In this document: in pieces, positions 44,401-60,500 of the stretch | How positions within the stretch are numbered: the first letter of the stretch is position 1 | How the letters are laid out: each line of letters begins with the position of its first letter | From: Leucocoprinus leucothites | Lineage: Eukaryota; Basidiomycota; Agaricomycetes; Agaricales; Agaricaceae | Direction: 5' to 3' | NCBI GenBank assembly: GCA_013368445.1 | Contig: JAACJO010000039.1 | Coordinates: forward strand, 62,001-126,000 | DNA length: 64,000 bases | Translations under genes and position numbers: made by a program | The notes under the pieces: generated by a model | The model's input: the letters and a program-made list of their open reading frames with translations, nothing else | Told to the model about the DNA's origin: nothing | Database searches by the model: none

Positions 44401-46560
44401 CGAGCTTCTGCCACTGCCGAGAGGTTCCCAATCGCCCTGGGTTAGTCCAATCTAAAATAGTCCACATTTCTTGATATGAATTCTGGATCGTTGTACCTGT
44501 CAAGCCGAACCGACGACGGCATGTGAATTGATGCAGCGCTAGGGTGAGCTTCGAGGACACATTTTTTACGCGGTGAACTTCATCGACGAACACGCAATTC
44601 CATGCTAGAGTATCAAGAAGGTCTATGTCCTTACGTGCGATTTCGAAGCTTGTCACAACTGTATTTATTCCAGTGTCAGCAAGACAAGTCTTGGGAGTTT
44701 CAAGCTAATAGCATCCGGGCGCGCACCTACGTCCAACCGCCCCATCTTGAAGTCATGGATCACCGGTTCCCGTTCTTTGCGGCCGCCAGTATACAAACCA
44801 ACCTCAAAATACCCCCACTGGGCAAGATTAAGTGAAACCATACTAGGGATGGCATTGGCGCTATGACTCACCGTATCAAATTCTCTTTCCCAGTTGTGTA
44901 CAACTGTGCTTGGGGCAATGATGAGACATGTCGGCCACTGAAAATTTGCAGGTGGTAGTTCACGTCGTTCCTCCCAAGCCTTTAGGTCCTGTAGACGTGA
45001 GACATGCTTGCGGCGGCGATGCTTGTCGGTCATTACACCATTTTTGCGCATTATGGCCGATAAGAAAGAGATCACTTGAATGGTTTTGCCTGCCAGGGTG
45101 TACGGGAATGAGCCCTGCTATAATTGACACCTCTATCTCGCTTCTACTTACCCTGGATATCATTTGAATAATTAATTAACAAGTAAAGGGTGAATAGATT
45201 CAGATGCTGGTCCACTCACAAGGCCCATATCATCTCCAAGCAGGCCTCCCCTACCCTCTTGATATTGTTTCCAGAAGAATTTGACGCCTTCTCGCTGGTA
45301 ATCACGCAGGTACGTGTTGATCGTCGCGGGAACCTGTGTTTTTGTTTCCTCATCCAAAACCAGTGGCCCAAGACGCTGCTGTTCCGGCGCCAGAGGAAAC
45401 CCTGGGCGTGGTTTGAGATCCTACCCATAGGTGGTATTCATCATCAGCATGAGTTCCAAGACCATGGGTTAACGTACATCTGATGCCCCAGAAAGATCTT
45501 CGTCACTGTCCGACTCAGTGGCTGAGCTCGAAACAACTGATGCGTTCTTCAAGGGTTTGTGGTCTGTAAATAGGAGCTTTGAAGGGCTACCCTCGACCAA
45601 TCAGATCCGGCTGGTTCTCACCTGGAAACAGCGTCACATCGTCCCCAGAATCTGATTCAGTTGCGGAATTAGCTTCCACAACGTGGTCCACAGATACTAA
45701 GAAAATGTATTGGCTGGCGAAATGAAGCACAACAGGACCAGAACGCACATAAATTGGTGACTAAAGTATTCTTGGAAATGTCATCTTCTTCCGACTCGGA
45801 TTCTACACGTGCGTAAAGAGTAAGCGCGATTAATAAAGGCTATCACCAGGGTTTACCGGTTTCTGACTCGTTCGTGACTGAGTTTTCAGACTTGGACGGT
45901 GTGGTACGTGTTGGTCGTGGCGTCTCCGAGGGAGCCCCGGAGAGGGCCGCAAACGATTTCAGGACGATGGAAGGACTGCTTTCTGGTCCAACCTCGCGGT
46001 CGGAGCTCCACGGCGCTTGCTTCATGGTCTCATCAGCCAATCCAGAATCCGAGTCCGAACTTGGACCGAGATCATCCACGCCTGCACTCATGTTCGGGCG
46101 ATAGAATATACGTGTCATAACCTCAATCACGCACCAAAGTATCTCAAAAGCTCATTTGGGCCTTCTAAAGCGTTGATGCGGTGTTCTAACAGACCCAGTT
46201 TGCACGATAAATCAATTTCTAAGATACCAGAAAAGGTTTTGAGATCTCATACTTTTGCGCTTGAAAGTTGGTTTCGACGAAGCTGCAAGGATTTCTGACC
46301 GTCGTTTCCTCTTTTTCGGAGATCCACGCCTCTGTACCTCTACTATCTCCGGGATATATGGTCCGGGATTAAAGTCGGGGTCGGAGTCAGGTTCTAGGTT
46401 AAATAGACTGAGCTGAGACTTTTTTGGACTTCGGTTTATTTCCTCACGGACCTAAAGGGACTGGGATAGATTCCAGAGGTCCTGCGCACAGATCAGAACG
46501 CATTTTATCATTAATAAAGAGCGAGTTAGTACGTTTTGAACTGGACGGCTTCTCTGGCAT
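41418..46560 (-). CDS. SNF2-family DNA-dependent ATPase, ERCC6L2 (Rad26-like) type
   Basis: A nuclear DNA translocase related to Cockayne B/Rad26; in animals ERCC6L2 acts in DNA-damage responses. The many-exon gene shows the SNF2 motifs in order: [38 protein letters not shown] (Walker A), [96 protein letters not shown] and [35 protein letters not shown] is the ERCC6L2-specific signature. A basic linker and a C-terminal segment [20 protein letters not shown] match the HEBO-type end. The N-terminus I favour is [18 protein letters not shown] (ATG 46558-46560), continuing through [15 protein letters not shown] and [20 protein letters not shown]. Walker A needs a one-base exon at 45152. The exact first splice is uncertain. 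Confidence 0.85.
45152..45152 (-). other. Predicted single-nucleotide exon (G)
   Basis: On the minus strand, exon ...GATGATATGGGCCTT (ends 45220) is followed by a GTGAGT intron of 67 nt ending CCAG (45153). One G (45152) follows, then a GTAAGT intron of 62 nt ending GGCAG (45090) and exon GCAAAACCATTC (from 45089). Only CTT-G-GC yields DMGLGKT in frame. See the findings. Confidence 0.65.
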
Positions 46561-46935
46561 AGCGGGATGAGAACAAGTGGGTGCCTTACAAACGAATTGA
46601 CTTTCAAACGCGCTGCGTCACAAGTCACGCTTGATAAATGACATGTCACATGACATGGGTTGTTGCATGAGCAAGTACTTAGAAGGTAGTACTCAACCTC
46701 AACCTGAGCAGGAGTGTCGCCAAAACGCTTATGCCTGTCATCGCCACACGTTACCTAGAGCTATCTTTGATGGCACCCGATAAATATCAAGGGCATTGTG
46801 GCCACAAAAGAGAGCTGAGGAAGCGGGTAATAGGAGAAAGGCGCACTTGATAAAAGTAGATGAATACGCAGAAAGCAAATGCGAGTGAACTGCAAGATAA
46901 GATATGGAATATAGCTATGAAAACCTAAACCCAAG
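46561..46935. other. Short intergenic region
   Basis: Promoter of the SNF2 gene and 3' flank of the E2 gene, both on the minus strand. Nothing else is recognised. Confidence 0.4.
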
Positions 46936-47827
46936 CTAGAAAGCTTCTTCAGCGCTCTTACGGGCAAGTCTTCGAACCTTCTTCCTGTATCCTGGGGAAG
47001 GCTTGTTAGATGAGAAAAGGTACACACATAGGATACGGACCTGGGAGATCTTCTCGAACATTCTTTGCCGCGTCAACATTAGCAGGACTGTCAACACCCG
47101 GAGGGTCGGAAGAAAGAAGGGAAATCACACTCATGATCTATGAGGTAGTTATGAGACTTTAAATCCCTTGCTTGAATCAATAATTACTCACAATACTTGT
47201 TACAGTATGTACGGGCGTCCAACGTTCTGACGCATGTTCGTATCCCCACTGATCCTCGCCGGGGTCATGCTGTCAACGAGAGTTGAGATCAATTTACTTA
47301 AGAAACAGATCAACGAACCAAGATAGATATGCACACATTGCCATCAGGGTAAACTGCAAGTGAATGTTAGTTAATGTACAATTGTCGCATTACCAAACGT
47401 ACTACTAGGATGCCACATATCCGAGAGGAACCTCATCTTCGGAGGTAACAACGGATACTGTTCTGGGAAAGTAAGACGCGCCCTAAAGAAACCACCCTCA
47501 CTAGTGCAAATGTTAAAGGCCGATGCTAGAAGGACCGGTCCAAGACCTACTAGAGGGTGTCGGCTGGCCTGGCAGGGAATTAATATGATACCATACAGGT
47601 GGTAGGGAAAAGATAGACTTACCCAATGATCATGATTTCCCACTCATACAGATTGTTGTCATCAACAAGACCTTGATAATCTATGGTCAGGCGAGGATGG
47701 AAACCGTGAAGGTAGGAACTGCACCTGCCGAGAAGCCCTCGACGGGTTTCTTCTTAAGCTCCTGCAGCTGCCGCCTCAAAGTAAGAGCAGATGTGGTCGT
47801 AGATTGTGGTGGAGTTGAGCTAGACAT
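46936..47827 (-). CDS. Ubiquitin-conjugating enzyme E2, UBE2G1-like
   Basis: Carries ubiquitin as a thioester and passes it to substrates with an E3. Eight exons (47827-47725, 47671-47623, 47568-47551, 47500-47403, 47353-47319, 47269-47192, 47137-47041, 46991-46936) encode 177 residues, close to UBE2G1 length. The protein shows ALTLRRQLQELKKKPVEGFS, YEGGFFRARLTFPEQYPLLP, the active-site segment [11 protein letters not shown] (Cys near residue 97) and the acidic-loop insertion HDPGEDQWGYEHASERWTPV, characteristic of the UBE2G/UBE2R group. The usual HPN tripeptide reads HPS (CAT CCT AGT). Exon 3 is 18 nt. The gene is divergent from RPC2 across a 440-bp promoter. Confidence 0.9.
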
Positions 47828-47933
47828 TGATAATGTTGTCGATCCCTACCGATGGCGAGTGGTGCAAGGTAAAGCCTGGGTCAGTTGAAAGTGTCACTGG
47901 CATCAGCCGGGTAAACCTAATATATAACCGTTG

Positions 47934-47952
47934 CACGTGATGCTGTCACGCG
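47934..47952 (+). promoter_or_regulatory. CACGTGA plus CTGTCACGCG in the E2/RPC2 divergent promoter
   Basis: CACGTGA (47934-47940) and CTGTCACGCG (47943-47952) lie only two bases apart here, against 19 bases at 18844 and 20457. Another CACGTGA lies at 48130-48136 in the same promoter. Confidence 0.45.
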
Positions 47953-48267
47953 GCTATGTCTCTTCGAAAACGATATAGAACGAGATAAAAAAGTGGTTAT
48001 TCTTGAACTTACTCGTACCAGTAGAAATGATTTCCTTTGGGCCGTCCTTGCAGTGGACCTTTTAAACGTGTCCTACTACGGTTCTCAATTCAGTTCAGCG
48101 GCGCTAGCGGGTCCGGACCGTCAAAAGAGCACGTGACATCATTGATTTTGACCAAATCCCGAAATTTAGAGCCGCCAATAAATGTCCCTGACTCAAGATA
48201 CTTCTTTCTCCATTGACACTGGCGGACTCATAGCACCAATAACGGTTTCTCGTTTTGGTCGACAATT

Positions 48268-52765
<4,498 letters not shown>

Positions 52766-53251
52766 CCTTCCTGTGTTCCTACGTTCCGTCACCGGTCGTC
52801 GCAGTGTTCTTTTATTCCCTCTTAGACCGAAAGCCCATGTATGAGTAATGCTTAAATTACGACTCTTCAGATCACTCGGATCATAACATCCGTGTCTAAG
52901 TCCATAGGCTCTAGGAGCTCAAGGGAAGGCTATACTACGCATAAAAATATCCATATGTTCCCACTACTGGTGCCCAACAACGGAATGACCCAAGCGCCGC
53001 AGATCCATATAGTCTGGACGACGTCACTGAAGGGCACAGCATAGAGGGAAACGAAGAAAGGCCAGGGAATCTGCGGACTATGACAGATGGACGGACAAGG
53101 AATAGACAAATCTTCCTCTGAGTGCCAGAAGAAGGGAGAAGCATAAGGCCCTGTTCAGTTTGATGAATATCGAGTCTTACTGGGGTATGGTTACGAGTGA
53201 TGCCGTATTGACATCGTAGGATCCAAACATGTATTACCAATTGGTATATGG
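52766..53251. other. Convergent intergenic region
   Basis: Lies between the 3' ends of RPC2 (+) and the UBC7-like gene (-). No gene is recognised. Confidence 0.5.
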
Positions 53252-54224
53252 TCACAATCCCAGCTGCTCTTTAACTGATTGTCTCACAATACGCTCATAC
53301 TCTCCTTTATTCTCGCGGTAGAGCTTGCAACAATCTATGTTTGCACCGCTTTCAAGATTAGGTTCTATGGAAAAAACGTTGGTCAGTTGAGGAAGCCAAG
53401 ATAAAAGCAATGTCAAGGAAGAGGATGAAGAGCAGATGGATATTGGCGCGAACTGATCGGGGTGAGGCAAAGCATGACCTGGGGGTCATATGGCAAGCAA
53501 AAGATGGAACATTGAACTCACCTGCAAGCATTGAAATGACACTCAGGATGACTTTCTCTACGCTCTGAACGGGACTCCATCGCTCAGAGGCAGATTCGTA
53601 CATAGTGGGATCATCGCCCGGTGTATGAAGAATCGAGATGCATACATTTCCATCTGGGTAAACTTTTCACAGTGGGTCAGGGCTTCGGTTCCGCATGAGA
53701 ATGAGACCTCGCTCTTGGACTCACTGTTCGGGTGGAATAGAGGGGGCTCGAACCTCATCTTGAACGGAGATAGAGGATAATCACTCGGCTAGTTACACAC
53801 AGCAATATCACGGGGGCGATATTAGCAAAGAGTATGACTAAAAAAGATGAGGGCGTACAAATGTGAGCTTCGCCGCAAAGATACCGCCTTCCTGGGGAGA
53901 TAAATCGTCATGAGTGAATGTGAAACGAGAAATAATAGTCGGCGTACAAATGGCGTGTCCTTTGGCCCAGATATTAATGCTTCCCAGGTAAAGAAATCCG
54001 ACTCGGAGATTGGTCCTATTGCGAGATGCAGCTTCCTTGACCTAGCTGGGTTGTGTTGGGCAACGCACCGGCCGTGAACATGCCATCGGGTGAACCTAGT
54101 AATGAAGTAATTAAACATTTGTTTGCTTGGACGTGATTAATGACATACCTCCAGCGGTCAGCTGCTTGTATTCTGTCATCAGGCGGCGCAGAGCGGTCGC
54201 ATTGCTCGGTGTTCGTCCAGCCAT
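53252..54224 (-). CDS. Ubiquitin-conjugating enzyme E2, UBC7/UBE2G2-like
   Basis: In yeast and animals this E2 works in ER-associated degradation with membrane RING E3s. The ATG at 54222-54224 gives [20 protein letters not shown]. After two short exons the frame continues [50 protein letters not shown] (HPN and active-site Cys intact) and [20 protein letters not shown]. It ends [20 protein letters not shown] and [13 protein letters not shown]. The ending and the GDDP acidic loop fit UBC7 rather than the UBE2G1-like gene 6 kb upstream. No C-terminal membrane anchor is present, as expected for UBC7, which is tethered by Cue1-type partners. Confidence 0.9.
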
Positions 54225-54884
54225 GCTGTTGGTCCAACTTTGAGCGCATAAGTCCCGACCATGAGGTTGCATCTTGCCTTACATAAGCCGCGCCCACAAT
54301 ATTATGAGTACCACGAGGGGGATCAGATACCAAAAGTCCGAAGTTGTGGGAGGGAACAGTAGCTATGGCTAAGGCCTAAGGGGTAGCTCAAGAGACAGCA
54401 GCGGGTGTTACGAAGTTCCAGGCCAGATCTGTGAGTATTGTGAGCTTAGAGAAGCACTTCGCTGCTCCACTTAACCGTAGTAACCAACAGATTGTCCTAG
54501 TATGGGGAGAATGACCGACGATAACGGTCAAGGAAGTTGACAGCCAGTTGATAAGTTGATAATGGCCCATTTTCCCGCTCGGCCTTTACGGATGGAAGCA
54601 TGAGGGGAAACTTCTCTGTGCATCAGCTTCATCAGCTTCCTGCACGGCTCAAAATATTGTTGCCAAGTTCTTAGATCATGCATGTTGACAGCAAAAATGG
54701 ACTAAATGGCAGAGTATATGGATACGAGACAAGATACCCGATGCAGTTAAGACTCAACCATACCATCCACATTATGGCAGGTATGAGCGTCATATCGTAG
54801 TAATAGGTACAGTAGTACTAAAAAAAGTTGTATAAGATAAAGACACCTACTTATCCCCTAGGGGTCGCTGTAAGTCCATATGTA
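54225..54884. other. Intergenic, nothing recognised
   Basis: Promoter of the UBC7-like gene and 3' flank of the lactone oxidase gene. Short open frames only. Confidence 0.4.
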
Positions 54885-56677
54885 TTACGATCGTAACTTG
54901 AAGACTCTTGAATCAATAGGCTGCCCATAAATATGTCGCCTGACGTATTCATTTCGGAAAACGCCACTCGGATCCACCCTCTCCAACACTTGCAGGAAGT
55001 TGTCAAATCGTGGGTACAGTCGCCTGAGATCATCGGGGCGAAGCTTGTGCGTCTTAGCCCAATGAGGTCGTCCTCGGTGACGCGAGACGATAGCCTCGAA
55101 GTTGCCGAAAAGAGCTTGGTATGGAACATTCAACCCATAAGGTCTACAGGAGATTGTCAATGACAGCGCACAAGCGATAGCGGTGCACTCACTTGTATTG
55201 AATGAAACCAATCCAACAGGTTAGCTGACCGTTACTTGGGCTTAACCAGATGTCATCGGCAGCAGAGAATCGGATCTCGACGGGAAAATGAGGTCTCATT
55301 CCATTGGGATCCGCGAGCTCATGCTGAATCCAAGAACGCAATTCTTGTATACAAGCTTGGGCATTGGTATATGGGATTGACCACTCGGTCGTAAACTGTG
55401 GATACTTTTCGTTGGCTCCGATCAGTCGAGTGCGAAGACAATATCGCATACGGAACGCACCTTGCAATCAACGTTGAAAATTCGATGTCCATCATCGATC
55501 CCCACCGACTTCTTGTTGGAAAGCCAGAATGAGAAATACTGAGTCCATATGTTGAGGAACGGAAGATATCGCCCAAGAAAGAGAAACATCTGGATGATAT
55601 GGAATCCCAAGAATGTATTCCAGAACCAGGAACTTCCGGAAGGTTTCGGAGCCTGAGCAAACCGTTAGGGCACGGATGCTACTAAAAACAAGATATTGCT
55701 CACTTCGTACGTCCTGTCGGCAGAGCTGCAAATAACCTTATCCACGGCGGGGAACCACCAGAATCGTACATGTTGCGCCGACTGGAGCAAATGATCCATA
55801 TCTCTGACCATATCATCGAAGGACATAGGTTCTTGTACTTCCTTCAACCGGAAAGCCGGTTCCACATCCAACAGGACCTCGAGTAGAATCCCCGTCGCGC
55901 CGAGACCGCAAAGGGTAGCAGTGAAGAGATCCGGCTCCTCTGTCCTCGAGCAAACGACAGCGCGACCATCGGCTAATAGTAGCTTGAGTGCCCGCACGTT
56001 GGTAGACATAACGCCGTAGTTAATGCCTGAACCATGGGTTGCAGTGGTGACGATGCCCGCAAGGGTTTGATCAGATATCGAGCCAACGTTAATCATTGCC
56101 AAGTTATATTTATTGAGTTCCGCGTGCAGGTCATGTAACGTGATTCCGGCTTCTACCAAAGCGCATCGTTTCTCATAATCGACCTAAATAAAGATCAAGT
56201 GATGTGATGAGAAAAGCGCCCTTAACATGTCATGGAATAATATGTGATTGATCAGACAGGCGGATGAAGGAAAATGTGTAATGGAGCCCAGCCGAAGTGA
56301 TCAGGAGACCAAAAGGCAACAAGGGAATTGGGTCTGGTGTACGCGTAAAGAGGTTGTGTTGATGGTGGGCTCACCTGAATTAAACGGTTCATTTTTGTTA
56401 GCCGTACCATATATCCACTTGTGCAAGCAAGATCACTGGGGCTGTGGCCGACTCCTACGGCTCGTACTGTCTTCCCTTCCCGTCTAGCAAGCTCGAGGAC
56501 GAGCCTACACTGGTGCAGGGACTCGGGCTCAAAGATAGCAAGAGGTGTGCAGTAGAATGCAAGCCCCCAGTTATTGAAGCGCGTAAGTTTCGGAGGAAGA
56601 GTTATGGGCCGCAAGAGCTCATAGAGGGAGTGCAGGGGTATGTCCTGGAGCTTGTTCTCGAACTGGGAGGAGGACAT
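54885..56677 (-). CDS. D-arabinono-1,4-lactone oxidase (ALO type)
   Basis: A flavin oxidase of the vanillyl-alcohol-oxidase fold that makes D-erythroascorbate; the yeast enzyme sits in the mitochondrial outer membrane. The ATG at 56675-56677 gives MSSSQFENKL. The FAD-binding domain has VRAVGVGHSPSDLACTSGYM; the His near residue 78 is the expected flavin attachment site. It continues with YNLAMINVGSISDQTLAGIV, TTATHGSGINYGVMSTNV and CGLGATGILLEVLLDVEPAF. A hydrophobic segment (FHIIQMFLFLGRYLPFLNIW) could contact the membrane. The ALO domain ends with RGRPHWAKTHKLRPDDLRRL, holding the family HWAK motif, and DPSGVFRNEYVRRHIYG. Exons join in frame at each predicted intron. The gene appears intact. 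Confidence 0.92.
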
Positions 56678-57536
56678 GGTTGGTAGGTTTTACAAGAGAC
56701 ATTTTTCGTGAAGCTTTATAATGCGGTCAGCCAAGGGGTTGGGTGAGATGTCGTTCAATGCGGCTCGATCTCCTCTCCCCCCGGGGTTTGGTACGGCTGT
56801 GACGGCTGGCGCCGGTGAAATCCTCGGAGTTTGCCGGATAGCAGACAGTATTATCCATGGCCTAAACGGATGAACGATCAACCTTTTTACGATGATTTCA
56901 TGATTTCATGCAAGCCGACATAGATACCGAAGCAATGTCCGATAAGGCGCCCGAAGGGGAACCATGGATCGATGATCCACCGGTCTGCCCTGTTGGCGAA
57001 CAGCTTCCACCTGGTATTGGTGCTGGTTCCGCTGGACAAGAATAGCTTTGATGCCTCGCAAGCATAAATATTCAGATCTGGATGAATGGGAACAGGATCA
57101 CGAATATTACCTATTATGTTCGATGTTTCCCTGAAAATATCTAGCCCATCTTCCCTCGTCAAGTCTACTAGATCGAGCCCGGGTCGTCCTTGACACGCAC
57201 AATTCAGTAATCGCCAGATATCAGTGTCCCAATTAGCGTGTGCCGGTATTAGAAGAGGCCGTAAGGGAGGCCATCAGCGTCTTGTAGGCCACCGCTGAAA
57301 TAAGTTTACTTAAAAAGGTGCAAGAATAAATGTCGGTGCGATGGTGACGGAGGAGTTCAAGAGGTGATCGCAGCAGGTATCATATGATGCAATTCGGGCG
57401 CAACATCAATCGAAATAGTAAAGTCATACGTGCGTCATCAGTCCAAAGTGCAATACTAACAGAAAAGTAAAATGGGTTATCAAGATACGGTAATCGGGTC
57501 AAATACTTGCAGAAACGCCATATAGATTAGTTAAAG
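56678..57536. other. Intergenic, nothing firm
   Basis: Between the lactone oxidase start and the stop of the HSPA12-like gene, both on the minus strand. A 91-codon frame at 56887-57162 begins with TTG and lacks support. Confidence 0.45.
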
Positions 57537-60500
57537 AAATCAAACGTTACCCTGCAACGAAAACAGCACATGAGCCGACATTCAATAGCAATACTGCACC
57601 CGGAGCTTACCTTCCCCACTCTTGGTTGTTATACAAGAGAATGCCGCGGACCTCAGCGCTGTCTAGCTCCAGACCTAGCTCAAACTCTAAGTAGGTGAAA
57701 CAGTAACAGGATGAATGAATATGAATGAACTCGGCTCTATATGGGAACGAACTCGCCTGTGTAGAACCCGCCAGGTTGTGTTGCTGCATTGTTCCGGAAC
57801 GAGGGTAACGAGGAAAGATCAACTGTCCATTTACAAAGTTCCGTGGTTTCTCCTTCATCTGTATATCGCATGATCATGCTGGCGTCACTCGTATACAGGG
57901 TAGCAACAAATGTCGTGTCTTGGACAGACTTCAGAATGGCAGACAGAAACCAAACTGAGATAAGGACAAACCTTGGGTTGACTGCGAAAATTTACTACCG
58001 GAAACTCAATATGACTGGCTGGGCGCAAAAATCGGAAGGGTACCCACCAAAACTTGGTCGAGAGCCGTTGACTAGGTGACAAATTAAGCCGAAGAGAATG
58101 GAATAGAGCTTGGGAAAAGCTGTCCGATTTACTCACCCTTTACGGAGGATCGCGCCCTTTGAAACAAGGTACTGCAATCTGAAATTTACCGAACCGGCGG
58201 CTTAGCCGACGAAGGAACTGATGAACAGGATACGTGCCTGTTTTCACATATGTGGACACCCGCGTCATTGGTTCTTATGTACGCTGGACGTTTCAGCCAA
58301 TCCTCTTGTTCAGCCGGTAACTTGACCTGGGAGAAACAATGTATGTAATCAGCGACCCTCTACCGCAATTCAGCCACAGGATCGCTATACCTTCATGATG
58401 TATGCCCTTGGAGCAATGACGCTCGCCACCAGAGGGCGCCGTGCTAGACCGTACTGAGCGGCACCACGAAGCGTTGCTGTGTCAGCGTCAGGAGGTCGTG
58501 CGATGACATGAATACGGGATCCATATTGTTCCTTGATGTATGTTCGAGGCTAATGAGAAGCTTGGTCAAGGGAAAAATCTATAAAAAGACCCACTTGAAC
58601 TCGCTGCCTGAGATATTCGCTCCCGGCAAAGCCTCCCACGAGAAGCAGCGCATCTATCCGCTGTTCAATTCGATTCATTTGTTCTTCGATCAATTGTAGA
58701 ACCTAGGCATATGGGTTTAAATGTCAACAAAATCAATCAGCGAATAAATGATTGAATTAATACCTCATTAACGACTGGATCGAACACTTCTCTACGCAGC
58801 AGATTCCCTGGAACGCATAGTTCGCCGTTGATCAACCCCACGCTGGGATCCTGGGGATCTTCTGTGTTAAAGCAAGGGAAATGGAACATCAAATCTATAA
58901 AAATAGATTGAGGTCAAATAGAGTGTGATTGTTAGAATTGTCGCCTGTACCATCATCTTGGATTCCGGCATAGTTATGTTTATCTGTTTCACTAAAGGAG
59001 TGCACTACGGCATACGTGATCAGTCGGATAGGCTCACGAGGAACACATCAAGTACATACTAAAGTAGGCGAGCGAAGCGGGGTCGAGGTGAGCGGGATGA
59101 TCGGTTAAAAGGGTCTGTCAACAGATAATATAAATCGAGGCTATTCGAGGTGACAAGCCATCGGACATACCCTGACAAGTTCACGGAAACGAAGATCAAG
59201 GAATAGACTTCCGCAGTTAGCACCCGACCGCGCGCACATCTCAGCAATTTCGAGATTTGCCATTTGCCCGATAATCTACAAAAATCCACGGAAGGAGGAA
59301 TCAAACCGCGAGATAAAATAATCGGCACACAGAGGAAACCATTGTTTAAAGCGATACACTCACCTTGTAAGCTGCAAGGTCGACAGTACCACCACCGGCG
59401 TCACACACGATAAAATTTTGAGAAGGCTTCAGATGATGAAGATCTGTCAAGTGCGCGCAGTGTACGGCGGCTGCTTCCGGTTCTGTGATGATTCTTAGGC
59501 GATCCCTCCAATTTTTGTCACCGGCACGAGCGCTCTGAACGAGACCAGCGGCGATGGCAGCTTCTCGCATCATATCGCACCCTTTGGCATCCCATGCGGC
59601 AGGTACTGTCAGAAGAACATCAGCAGAATCTGTTGTGGTGTCGTATCAGGTTAGTGGCTCAAGAAACTCCAAGAACCTGCGTACTGAGATCCGCAACAGC
59701 GCCAATGTCGCGAGTAATTTGCTCCTTCGCATGTTCCCAGAGACAGCTAAGGAAATCAATAATCAGATCAACGGCACGTTTTCCTGGCTGTTTCCGCTGT
59801 TAGTGTGGGTTCATTGGAGTGAATTTTGGGCTTACTCACAGGCAAGAATGGAAGGCGGGGGTCAACAGATGACTCATCACGCAGAGCCTTGGGCTCCAAA
59901 AACAGCTTGAACCACTCGCATTTCATGGTGCCAGCCATTGGGCTGGCATTTTTAGCCTCCAATCCCCAAGCTATCACTTGGCCATACTCATCGTAAAGTA
60001 GACAAGTGGGGATCTGCGAGGAAGACTGAGCTACAATCCGGGGTTATCATGTTGGTTCTCATACCTTTCGGAAAGTCTCCACGGATCCAGGCCAATTCAG
60101 AATTTGCTGGACGCGTCCGCCGGCAATGCGGGAAGAGCCGTATGCCTAATAAACGCCCAGCAAGTCAGACCCAAATAAGAATTTAGTGCATTCAAGTGAA
60201 CACTCACTACACCAGAGAAGGTGGTACCTGTGGGCGCAACCATGAGCGGTGAACAGGTTGACAGAGACAACAGCCACTAACCGAAATCTACTGCCACTGA
60301 CATCTTTCCTTCGTCTGGAGCAGGCCCCACATTCGAGAGGTCAATGGGAGGTGGTGACATGCTTGGGCTCAAAGTTCCTGCTTGCCCGTTCAGTGACGGA
60401 TAGTAGGCATTCTGAGGGCGAAGAAGGGGGTCAGCTGTTCCTTGTGGGTGATAGCTAGAGTGTGTGAATGCCCCTGGAGAGGGGGATGGAATGGGTGGGG

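Noticed and set aside
46089..46091. ATG giving [12 protein letters not shown] as start of the SNF2 gene
   Set aside because: It falls inside a predicted intron (GTGCGT ... GTGCAG). Clear coding continues upstream and joins in frame to GVDDLGPSS.
56887..57162. 91-codon minus-strand frame downstream of the HSPA12-like gene
   Set aside because: It opens with TTG, and no splice partner or known domain was found.
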